In this document: positions 1 to 6,904 of the stretch, piece after piece
Layout: every line of letters starts with the position of its first letter
Position numbering within the stretch: position 1 is the first letter of the stretch
Assembly (NCBI GenBank): GCA_964404895.1
Contig: CAYOLV010000002.1
Location: forward strand, 620,001 to 684,000
Direction: 5' to 3'
DNA from: JBGSUZ01 sp964404895
GTDB taxonomy: Bacteria > Bacillota > Clostridia > Peptostreptococcales > Acidaminobacteraceae
Length of the DNA: 64,000 bases
Program-made: the position numbers and the translations under genes
Notes under the pieces: generated by a model
What the model saw: only the letters and a program-made list of their open reading frames with translations
The model's database searches: none
What the model was told of the DNA's origin: nothing

Positions 1-28
1 TTTCTCTGATTGCAAAGAAATCACCTCA

Positions 29-232
29 TCATATTTTTGTCTTGTCATTTGCTGTGTCAAAAAACTCTGTCCAGGAAACGCCGAAAACTTCTGCAATTTT
101 CTGAGCTGTTTTAATACCAGGCTTAGACCCTTTCTCAATTTTTCCAATTAAAGTTCTATCAACTCCGACAAGCTGAGATAAAGCCTCTTGTGTTAGTTTT
201 TTTTCAACCCTCATTTTTTTCAAATTTAGCAT
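29..232 (-). CDS. XRE-family HTH regulator (small, element-borne)
   Basis: 67-aa protein that is almost entirely one Cro/C1-type helix-turn-helix; residues about 9-60 carry the typical pattern (RVEKKLTQEALSQLVGVDRT, then an IEKGSKPG turn and an FGVSWTEFF end). Its likely role is a DNA-binding repressor of the integrated element. The frame is open further upstream, but the ATG at 232 is preceded by AAGGGGTG at good spacing, so the 67-aa form is chosen. It is divergent from the XRE gene at 409, with a perfect 16-bp palindrome between them, as in phage or ICE immunity switches. Targets are inferred from position only. Confidence 0.8.
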   Translation of the reverse strand: MLNLKKMRVEKKLTQEALSQLVGVDRTLIGKIEKGSKPGIKTAQKIAEVFGVSWTEFFDTANDKTKI

Positions 233-329
233 AGTATCACCCCTTGCGATATTATAATTCTCATTATTTTTATTATGTGAATTATTTTCTCTTATTGCAC
301 TTAGAATATCAGAATATAATTCTCTAGTC

Positions 330-364
330 AACAATTAATGTGAAATTTTTTCACATTAATTGTT
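330..364. promoter_or_regulatory. 16-bp perfect inverted repeat, candidate operator of the divergent XRE switch
   Basis: Left arm 330-345 (AACAATTAATGTGAAA) and right arm 349-364 are exact reverse complements separated by TTT. It lies in the 176-bp gap between two divergent HTH genes, about 45 bp before the rightward start. A palindrome this long and exact between two HTH genes is best read as a repressor-binding site. No gene runs into it from either side, so a terminator role is unlikely. Binding is inferred. Confidence 0.65.
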
Positions 365-408
365 ATACCACTTTTTGTATCCTAAAATAGATATATTGAG
401 GTGAGTTG

Positions 409-711
409 ATGAGTATTTCCAATAGATTACGCGAACTTAGAATAAGTAAGAAATTAACACAATCAGATGTTGCAAATAAACTTGGTGTTGAAAGATCGAC
501 TTATGGCAAATATGAAACTGGCAATTCTTCAGCCGATGTAGAGACTTTGAAAAAAATTGCAGAAATTTACCAAGTTAGTTTGGGGGATATAGTTGGGTAT
601 TCCGAACCAGAGTGGTTTCACCGCCTAGACGGCTATTTAGAATTAACTGATGAAGATAGAGAAAATGTAGAAAAATATATTGAATTCCTTAAAACTAAGT
701 ATTCAAAATAA
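409..711 (+). CDS. XRE-family HTH regulator
   Basis: 100-aa protein: N-terminal Cro/C1 helix-turn-helix at residues about 5-60 (LRELRISKKLTQSDVANKLG, then a YGKYETG turn), followed by an acidic helical tail (LTDEDRENVEKYIEFL). This is the layout of phage or ICE repressors. The ATG at 409 is used rather than the TTG at 406 because GAGGTGA ends at 404, giving workable spacing only to the ATG. It lies upstream of the recombinase and reads in the same direction, with a small hairpin (725-751) between them. It probably helps control excision or integration; the target is not shown by sequence. Confidence 0.8.
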   Translation: MSISNRLRELRISKKLTQSDVANKLGVERSTYGKYETGNSSADVETLKKIAEIYQVSLGDIVGYSEPEWFHRLDGYLELTDEDRENVEKYIEFLKTKYSK

Positions 712-724
712 TATTCCACTTCAC

Positions 725-751
725 TGGTACCTACTTAAATATTAGGTACCA
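725..751 (+). terminator. Hairpin between XRE gene and recombinase
   Basis: TGGTACCTA (725-733) pairs perfectly with TAGGTACCA (743-751) around a 9-nt AT-rich loop, followed by ATTTTACTTTC. The T-tract is interrupted, so it would be a weak terminator or attenuator between the regulator and recombinase genes. A recombination-site role cannot be excluded. Confidence 0.4.
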
Positions 752-799
752 TTTTACTTTCTAAAAGTATCCACCACATTTATAAATAGAGGTGCCCAA

Positions 800-2725
800 A
801 TGAATTTAAAAGCAGCACTATACGTTCGTGTAAGCACGAGCCATCAAATTGACAAAGACTCTTTACCATTTCAAAGAAAAGAGTTAGAAAATTATTCAAA
901 ATACCTACTAGGAATTGATGACTTTGAAATATTTGAAGATGCAGGATATTCAGCAAAAAATACTGATCGGCCTAAGTATCAGGAAATGATGACTCGGATC
1001 CGTGCAAAAGAATTCTCTCATATGCTCGTATGGAAGATTGACAGAATTTCTAGAAATCTAAAAGACTTCACCGAAATGTATGATGAGCTAAAAAGTAGTG
1101 GCATCATTTTTATATCAAAAAATGAACAGTTTGATACTTCCTCGGCCATGGGCGAGGCAATGCTCAAAATTATTCTAGTATTTGCGGAGCTTGAACGAAA
1201 ATTAACTGCAGAACGGGTTTTTTCAATTATGCTTTCTAGGGCAGAAAAAGGTCTCTGGAATGGATCTACCGTACCGTTAGGCTATGACTGGTCAACAGAA
1301 CTGAAATACCCTGTTATAAATGAAACTGAAGCTTCTCTTGTTAAGCGTATTTACAATTTATATGAAGAACTTAACTCAACAGTCCAAATAGCTCATAAAT
1401 TTAATAATGAACATGTTCAAACAAAGCGTTCTGGCCGCTGGAGTGCAAAGACTATTAATGACGTACTCAGGAATCCTTTCTATATTGGTACGTACAGATA
1501 CAATATTAAGAAATCTAACACCAAACGCTTTAAAGATAAAAGTGAATGGATTGTAATTGAAAATAATCATCCTGGTATTATTGAGAAGGATCAGTTTGAG
1601 AGAGTTAATGCTGCGCTTACCGCAAATTTTAGAGGTGATTCAAAGATTCAACGTTCTAATAACAATATTCATATATTGGGAAAGCTTTTGTATTGTAAAA
1701 AATGTAATTCAATGCTTATAGCTGGGTTAGATAGCGCTCGAAGCGATGGCTATCGTCCTTCTCGTTATACATGCGCTGGAAACTTATATTATGATAACTT
1801 AACTAGCTGTAATAATTATGTAAGTGATATTACACTACTTCCATTCATTCTGAATTACATATCCAATTTTTCAATTCTGCAAAATGTAATTGATCAAAGT
1901 TATTCACTTCCAAAGATTGAGAAAGAACTATTACAGGGATCTATATTTAAAGATGTAATTGGAATTGAGAAGAAAGGTCTTGAACAGACTTATATTGCTT
2001 TTGCAGTAGGATTTGAACAATCTGATTTTGAAGGCAAATCAATTGAGGTATCTCTCACACAAGAATCCGTTGAACTGTCACGTTTACAAAAGGATAAGCA
2101 GAAATTTGAAAAAGCATTAGTGCGGCTCGATGATCTTTATTTATTCTCTGAAGAGTCTATGTCTGAGAAGGACTACTTATTTAAAAAGAGAGACTTGAGA
2201 CAAAATATAGAGCGAATTAATCAAGAGCTTGGTGCCATTAATAAAGCAAGCAATGACAGGACTATGGTCAAAGACACGAGCTTTCTCAAGAAAGCGAGTA
2301 ACTTCATTATCCTAAAAGAACTATCAGGCAAAAAGAAAATTGACTACAGGCTATTCTTACAAACTGTGGATCACGATCTTATTCAAGACTTCATTCGTTC
2401 TGTTGTTGAAAAAATAGTAATTTCTGAAAAAAGGATAGACTCTATAACTTTCAAAAATGGAATTGTTCATGAGTTTGCTTATAAGGAAGACACAGCTTGC
2501 ATTAACAAGCCGAAGCAGAAATTCAGGTATCGTGAATATGAAGATCAAGTTAAAGTGTACTTATCAGAAAATGGCTATGTGACCAGAAAAGAAATTGAGA
2601 TTCTTACTGGTTTAAAAAGAACAACTGTAAATGCACTTTTGAATGAATTGATTACTGAAGGAACTGTAGCAGTTAGTGGTAGCTCCGTGGCTATTAGATA
2701 CTCGTTAAAAGACCCCAACTCTTAG
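800..2725 (+). CDS. Large serine recombinase (integrase/excisionase of the element)
   Basis: 641 aa. Residues 1-150 form the resolvase catalytic domain: Tyr-Val-Arg-Val-Ser at 8-12 with Ser12 as likely nucleophile, the DRISR stretch near 80, and a GEAMLKIILVFAELER helix. A recombinase domain follows (about 160-280; GRWSAKTINDVLRNPFYIG), then a zinc ribbon at about 298-345 (CKKC ... TC ... SC), a coiled coil around 420-480, and a C-terminal stretch resembling a winged helix (VTRKEIEILTGLKRTTVNAL). RBS GAGGTG precedes the ATG. Large serine recombinases catalyse directional attP x attB integration. It probably mobilises this element, whose right boundary lies in a mtaB-like gene at about 6.6 kb. 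The left boundary lies outside the window. Confidence 0.93.
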   Translation: MNLKAALYVRVSTSHQIDKDSLPFQRKELENYSKYLLGIDDFEIFEDAGYSAKNTDRPKYQEMMTRIRAKEFSHMLVWKIDRISRNLKDFTEMYDELKSSGIIFISKNEQFDTSSAMGEAMLKIILVFAELERKLTAERVFSIMLSRAEKGLWNGSTVPLGYDWSTELKYPVINETEASLVKRIYNLYEELNSTVQIAHKFNNEHVQTKRSGRWSAKTINDVLRNPFYIGTYRYNIKKSNTKRFKDKSEWIVIENNHPGIIEKDQFERVNAALTANFRGDSKIQRSNNNIHILGKLLYCKKCNSMLIAGLDSARSDGYRPSRYTCAGNLYYDNLTSCNNYVSDITLLPFILNYISNFSILQNVIDQSYSLPKIEKELLQGSIFKDVIGIEKKGLEQTYIAFAVGFEQSDFEGKSIEVSLTQESVELSRLQKDKQKFEKALVRLDDLYLFSEESMSEKDYLFKKRDLRQNIERINQELGAINKASNDRTMVKDTSFLKKASNFIILKELSGKKKIDYRLFLQTVDHDLIQDFIRSVVEKIVISEKRIDSITFKNGIVHEFAYKEDTACINKPKQKFRYREYEDQVKVYLSENGYVTRKEIEILTGLKRTTVNALLNELITEGTVAVSGSSVAIRYSLKDPNS

Positions 2726-2743
2726 GTGAGTTGGGGTCTTTAT
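2711..2743 (+). terminator. Rho-independent terminator overlapping the recombinase 3' end
   Basis: Perfect 11-bp stem GACCCCAACTC (2711-2721) / GAGTTGGGGTC (2728-2738), 6-nt loop, then TTTATTTA. The recombinase stop codon TAG (2723-2725) sits in the loop, so the last codons form the left arm of the stem. Confidence 0.85.
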
Positions 2744-2751
2744 TTAGGTCC

Positions 2752-2760
2752 GAACAACCG
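2752..2760. repeat. 9-bp direct repeat shared with the mtaB junction
   Basis: GAACAACCG occurs here, just after the recombinase terminator, and again at 6606-6614 at the element/mtaB junction. Sites used by large serine recombinases usually lie next to the recombinase gene, so this may be a second att-like core. A 9-bp match in 64 kb can also arise by chance. Confidence 0.25.
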
Positions 2761-2811
2761 TTAATAATAATTGCTTGATAAATTTAATATGCACAATACG
2801 AGATAATAATA

Positions 2812-3696
2812 TTATACATGGTCACCAATATAATAAATAATTATTTTTCCATCTTCTACAGTAGCATCGCCTGTATGAAAATAAAGACGATCTTGATTCT
2901 CTTTATCGTATTTTTTAAATTTAGTATGCATTTCACAACATAATTTAACTTCTTTATTATGTACATTCATATAACACACTTCCAACTTACTCAGATTCTT
3001 TCTGCTGGATTGTGGCGAACACAGAATTCCACATTTATTGTAAAATTCTTTCCCAAGTATCGTATAACCCTGTTTTAAGTATTCTGGTATTAATTTTGGC
3101 ATTTCCACATTCAGCTTGTCTAAATGATTAATTATTTCATGCTTCCTGTTATAAAAAGGGATGTTCAACGTTTTTAGAGTTTTATTAGCATTTGGATGAA
3201 TAATAAGATTCAAAAATAGCTTTTTTGAACCATCTATCAGACTTTCTATTGAATCGGTATTATGAAGCATTTTAACATAAAAAGAATAATGATCTTCATC
3301 ACATTTTACAATCCTGAGACTTCTATTTCTTGAAAAAAGGTCAATAATATTTTTCTTAAAAGCTATATCAAACTCAGTTGCTTCTGTTTTAATTTTAGAA
3401 TCAATTAAATCAATTTCGGAAATATAACTTTCCTGATTTACGAATTTTACACGTTCAATTACCTTCATCAACCTCATTTTAACTTCAATTGTCTTTGAAG
3501 AACAGTTCTCACGGCTGTAGACCCATGATTGAAACGGCTCATCCTCATACAGGCGCTCAGTGAATGTAACTTTGCTGTTATAACTATGTGTACGCATTTG
3601 GATACGATCTAAATTTTCAACTTTATTTTCCAGTTCTAGTTCGTTCTCTAAAATATGTATCATAAAATCGTTTGAAAGATAATTATTTATTTCCAT
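2812..3696 (-). CDS. Unknown 294-aa protein, third gene of a putative defence operon
   Basis: I do not recognise the family. It has no signal peptide and no membrane segment. The sequence is rich in Lys, Asn and Ile. The C-terminal ~70 residues have a distinctive pattern: two Cys in KLCCEMHTKF, then DRLYFH, then a strand pair ending GKIIIYYIGDHV. My impression, from memory only, is that similar endings occur in proteins encoded beside AAA ATPases in defence islands. Its start overlaps the 3' end of the ATPase gene by 14 nt and an AAGGA site precedes it, so it is translationally coupled. By position it could be the effector or a target-recognition partner of the ATPase. Function is inferred from context only. 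Confidence 0.55.
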   Translation of the reverse strand: MEINNYLSNDFMIHILENELELENKVENLDRIQMRTHSYNSKVTFTERLYEDEPFQSWVYSRENCSSKTIEVKMRLMKVIERVKFVNQESYISEIDLIDSKIKTEATEFDIAFKKNIIDLFSRNRSLRIVKCDEDHYSFYVKMLHNTDSIESLIDGSKKLFLNLIIHPNANKTLKTLNIPFYNRKHEIINHLDKLNVEMPKLIPEYLKQGYTILGKEFYNKCGILCSPQSSRKNLSKLEVCYMNVHNKEVKLCCEMHTKFKKYDKENQDRLYFHTGDATVEDGKIIIYYIGDHV

Positions 3697-4840
3697 GTCT
3701 AGACATCCTTATTCTTCTTAATCTAGCTAGTTCTCTTAAATCAACTTGTTCTTGTTCAAGGAAATCTTTTGGCCATTCGCTCATTTCAGCATTTTCGTTA
3801 AGCAAAATTTTATGTACTTCGGATTCTCCTCTAGTCTGATTAATAGTAAAAAAGTTGATTATTATGTCTTCAGTCGAAAGAAAATTATCTTCTTTAAGTG
3901 AAGATATCCTTACTCCGTTTATAACGTGTTCACTATGAGTTTCTAATATTACTTGTATCCCACTTGACGCAATTACTGCAAGAAACTCACCAATTCTAGT
4001 CTGAGCAGAAGGATGTAGATGTGCTTCAGGATTCTCTACAATTAGAATACTTCCAAATTCTGCAATTAATCCACTTACAATTATTGGCAATACATAACTT
4101 ACACCAAATCCTAGATTATTTGGATTTAAAAAATCTGTTCCAATTGAACCTCGACATAGACCTAATGTAACTATGTTTAACTGTTCAAGTAGCTCGGCCC
4201 GTAATTTAGTGTCTGGTAAAATATAATCGAGCCAATATTCAGTTTGATTTGTTAATCCTTCAATATTAGAACGTTCACCCTGTATTCTTTTTTTTAGATA
4301 AACACTTTTTTTATCATTGTTAACTAATGCTTGACCAGTGTACTCACCATGATATCCAGTATTAATGTATTGCATACTTTTCATATGTTGAATTGGTTTC
4401 GGACTTATTCTTTCAGTATTTATATAGTGAAACTCTTTTTGAAATAATGACATAGAATCTTTTAAATTAACAATTCCAGAAATACTTTCCAATTCTATAT
4501 TCAAATTTCTATCTTCGCTTGATTTAAAAGTAAATTCTACCATTTCATTAAGTTTAACCTTAATCATATCATCATCCTGATTTACATTTAAAATTTCGCT
4601 ACTATTAGATAAATTCAAACAAAATACATCATTTAAAGCTATTTTCATATTTTTCAAGTCGTTAATATTACATCCGTTACTCATAATTTTTTCATAAGAT
4701 TGTCTTAAGAGTAACAACATTTGGATTACAGATGACTTACCGGCTGAATTTACGCCTGCTAGTATTGTAATATTAGAAAATGAAATTTTACTATCTAGGA
4801 AACACTTAAAACCTTTTATTTCCAAATCATATATCATCAT
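3683..4840 (-). CDS. AAA/ABC-type ATPase, DUF3696-like (OLD/RecF-related fold)
   Basis: 385 aa. The N-terminus shows the RecF/SMC-like beta strands (LEIKGFKCFLDSKISFSNIT) leading into Walker A GVNSAGKSS at about 29-37. Late motifs are the Walker B/signature block ILIVENPEAHLHPSAQ near 265 and an H-loop ETHSEH near 298. A C-terminal WPKDFLEQ segment near 355 is typical of DUF3696 proteins. No TOPRIM nuclease domain follows, so the nuclease or toxic activity, if any, must be elsewhere. It starts at tandem ATGs after GAGGTGA, 13 nt behind the DUF262 gene. Such ATPases often act as sensors or motors in anti-phage systems; that role is inferred here. Confidence 0.82.
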   Translation of the reverse strand: MMIYDLEIKGFKCFLDSKISFSNITILAGVNSAGKSSVIQMLLLLRQSYEKIMSNGCNINDLKNMKIALNDVFCLNLSNSSEILNVNQDDDMIKVKLNEMVEFTFKSSEDRNLNIELESISGIVNLKDSMSLFQKEFHYINTERISPKPIQHMKSMQYINTGYHGEYTGQALVNNDKKSVYLKKRIQGERSNIEGLTNQTEYWLDYILPDTKLRAELLEQLNIVTLGLCRGSIGTDFLNPNNLGFGVSYVLPIIVSGLIAEFGSILIVENPEAHLHPSAQTRIGEFLAVIASSGIQVILETHSEHVINGVRISSLKEDNFLSTEDIIINFFTINQTRGESEVHKILLNENAEMSEWPKDFLEQEQVDLRELARLRRIRMSRHGNK

Positions 4841-4853
4841 AATTTCACCTCAA

Positions 4854-6317
4854 TTATACGTTAAAATTTATTTTCTTATTTACAAAATGTAACATTTCTT
4901 TATATGTTGTCTCAATACGATCTGTATCAGATGAGCCATTAGTTAGATATAAAGATAGTATCTTATTATTTTCAAATTCTTTAGCCATATCATTTATTAA
5001 CCCATACATCTCTATCCTGCTTCTTACCTTCTCTTCTGGTATCATAGAAAAAATTACAGACACAATTATAAATAACGATTTATTTAAAAGCGGTTTTTTT
5101 GAATCATGCTCTATTGTAGCTACACTTATTTTCCTAAAACAATATTTCCCAAATAAGTAATACGCATTATTCATAGCCCTATAGAAAGATTCTTGTATTA
5201 ATAACAGTGTTTCTCTATTTTCTGAATTTAATATGTCTAGCACCTCATCTAAAAATGAATGCATTTTACTCTTATATTCAATGGGTTGTATTAGTTTTTT
5301 CTTAATAGTAGGATTCCATAGATATGAAAAAGCAATAAACCTTAATACCATTTCCTGATCGTCCATTCGAGTAGATTTTAAACTTTCGCCCGTGGCTAGC
5401 TTAAATGCATCTGATTCAGCCATCTCTGTTAAGTATTTCCTTATACTTGGCTTCGTCAAACAATTTCTTATTTCTTGCGCATTTAAAGTCTTCCCACCAG
5501 TGTTAATTCTTTTAAATATATCAAATTTAACCGCTAACGGAGTCTGTGGATCAATAATATTACAGCTTATTTGAGTCCCTCTTATTCTTCTAATATACTT
5601 TATGTCCAAATTATTCATTTCTTTATCTTCAGCTAATTTAAATTCTTTATTAAAATACTTTCCCTCAGCCTCTTTTAAATACTCTAGATTCTTAAGTTTA
5701 AACTCATTATTTAAAAAACTGTTAATAACGGTCAATCTTTGTAATCCATCAACAACTTGAAGCTTATTATCTTTGTCTTTAGTAAAATAAAACATTGGTA
5801 AAGGTATTCTCAATAACAATGATTCAATCAGTCGTGATCTACGTGTAATGTCTGTCCACACGAAATTTCTTTGGAAATCAGGAGCTACATCTAACTCAAT
5901 TACTCCAAACTCATCTTTGTTCATCATTTCGTGAATATGCTTTAATGAAAACTGAGCTGGGTCAACTCTAATTAACTCTGGATCATAAGGTCTTATAGTA
6001 TCATTTAGAAGTTGATCATTGTAATCATCAAAAGAAGGTTCTATTCCAGAAAGTTCACACTCACTTAAATATGCGTTATATTCTTTAACTTTTTCAATGA
6101 AATTTTCACGAATTACATCTTCTAGTGCTAAATGCTCATCAATAAGATTTATATCGATTACTTTATCTTCTTTAATATATTCCAAATTAAGAATTACTTT
6201 TGAAAAGCCATCAATGCAACCTTCCCATTTACCATATAAATCATTAAAATCATCACATCTCTCAACCCGAATATCTTTTCTCTCTTCATCAATCAGGACA
6301 GAAAATATAAAGTACAT
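4854..6317 (-). CDS. DUF262 (ParB/GmrS-like) protein, first gene of a putative defence operon
   Basis: 487 aa. Residues about 110-330 match the DUF262 pattern: PDFQRNFVWTDITRRSRLIE, IPLPMFYF, the nucleotide-binding VVDGLQRLTVI near 189, and FKRINTGGKTLNAQEIRNC. In GmrSD and SspE the same domain, with its DGxQR motif, senses modified DNA or hydrolyses nucleotide. Here no DUF1524 HNH nuclease domain follows; the C-terminal third is helical and unassigned. The N-terminal ~100 residues are acidic and not recognised. The ATG at 6317 (RBS GGAGG) is chosen over an upstream TTG. It leads an operon with the ATPase and the 294-aa protein and reads away from the mtaB promoter, which may transcribe into it. 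Confidence 0.82.
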   Translation of the reverse strand: MYFIFSVLIDEERKDIRVERCDDFNDLYGKWEGCIDGFSKVILNLEYIKEDKVIDINLIDEHLALEDVIRENFIEKVKEYNAYLSECELSGIEPSFDDYNDQLLNDTIRPYDPELIRVDPAQFSLKHIHEMMNKDEFGVIELDVAPDFQRNFVWTDITRRSRLIESLLLRIPLPMFYFTKDKDNKLQVVDGLQRLTVINSFLNNEFKLKNLEYLKEAEGKYFNKEFKLAEDKEMNNLDIKYIRRIRGTQISCNIIDPQTPLAVKFDIFKRINTGGKTLNAQEIRNCLTKPSIRKYLTEMAESDAFKLATGESLKSTRMDDQEMVLRFIAFSYLWNPTIKKKLIQPIEYKSKMHSFLDEVLDILNSENRETLLLIQESFYRAMNNAYYLFGKYCFRKISVATIEHDSKKPLLNKSLFIIVSVIFSMIPEEKVRSRIEMYGLINDMAKEFENNKILSLYLTNGSSDTDRIETTYKEMLHFVNKKINFNV

Positions 6318-6329
6318 TTTATCCTCCAA

Positions 6330-6600
6330 TAGGTTTCACTGTAATTGTTTCTCAGCATTAACTCAATTTATTGTTATTATCTCAAAACCTTTTCAATTAT
6401 CTTTATTATATCTTTTAATTACTATTAACTCTATTCATAATCTTTATATAGTGATGCTAACATAATAGTTAATTAATTACCTAGTTATGAAACTTAGTAC
6501 CTAACTTATATGATATCTAGTAAGTATTATACATTCAACAGTAGTTTGCACAAAGTGCATTCTAGGCACTTAAATATCAACAAGCGGTAGCAATCGTATT
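6330..6600. other. AT-rich leader of the DUF262 operon up to the element end
   Basis: About 270 bp with no gene on either strand. It separates the DUF262 start from the truncated mtaB. Several TATAAT-like hexamers occur on the minus strand (the sequence is very AT-rich), but no clear -35/-10 pair stands out. A GCAC...GTGC pair near 6549-6570 (TGCACAAAGTGCA, CTAGGCACTTAAAT) gives short hairpins. Serine-integrase attP half-site sequence should extend into its right end. Confidence 0.45.
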
Positions 6601-6622
6601 TTAGTGAACAACCGGACAACCG
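6601..6622. other. Element/chromosome junction (att site) inside a mtaB-like gene
   Basis: On the minus strand the reading frame follows a MtaB N-terminus up to ...FYTLGC and then diverges (Pro-Val-Val-His-stop) exactly where the family continues Lys-Val-Asn. The crossover should therefore lie at about 6611-6622, around the minus-strand GGTTGT core. The plus strand here holds GAACAACCG followed by GACAACCG, a near-tandem repeat. Exact core bases cannot be fixed without the other junction or an empty site. Confidence 0.65.
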
Positions 6623-6732
6623 AGGGTGTAGAAGGCGACGGTTCTGCTGCCTTTATTCGTCACAACTTTCTCAGTTATATTTTGAAGCGCTTCACTTTTA
6701 TTTATGACATCGATTTTTTCAACAAAACTCAT
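6601..6732 (-). pseudogene. mtaB: 5' fragment of a MtaB-type tRNA methylthiotransferase, interrupted by the element
   Basis: Minus-strand ATG at 6732, preceded by GAAAGGAATTC, opens a 43-codon frame. After about 30 leading residues comes TVAFYTLGC, the hallmark start of the UPF0004 domain of MtaB (family form VAFYTLGCKVNQYE), which carries the first conserved Cys of that domain. The frame then reads PVVH and stops at TAA (6603-6601), in sequence belonging to the element. The remaining ~400 codons are missing rightward and leftward within the window, so they should lie at the far left end of the element. MtaB adds the methylthio group to t6A37 of tRNA. Loss or reversible inactivation is predicted. 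RimO (LGCPKN) is a less likely alternative. Confidence 0.75.
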
Positions 6733-6769
6733 ATGAATTCCTTTCACAAAACACACTCAAATAAATTGG

Positions 6770-6799
6770 ATTATACCACAAAAAAAATTGTCTTTTCAA
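6770..6799 (-). promoter_or_regulatory. Sigma-A promoter of the interrupted mtaB
   Basis: On the minus strand TTGAAA (6794-6799), an 18-bp spacer, and an extended -10 TGGTATAAT with TATAAT at 6770-6775, about 38 bp before the mtaB ATG. It points into the element and towards the co-directional DUF262 operon. Confidence 0.7.
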
Positions 6800-6904
6800 A
6801 AACAATGTAAAAACAAAATTAAAAATGCCATATAAAAAAAATTATTGATATTATATTGAATTACTTATAAGCTTTTCAATAGGCATCTACTTCAAGAAGG
6901 GACT

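Noticed and set aside
330..364. Palindrome considered as a terminator
   Set aside because: No gene is transcribed into it from either side; it lies between divergent starts.
6097..6465. 122-aa plus-strand frame
   Set aside because: Lies antisense to the DUF262 gene; Ser-rich low-complexity shadow without ribosome site.
6604..6810. 68-aa plus-strand frame in the mtaB junction region
   Set aside because: It is the antisense of the mtaB N-terminal fragment, which has its own promoter, ribosome site and recognisable motif.
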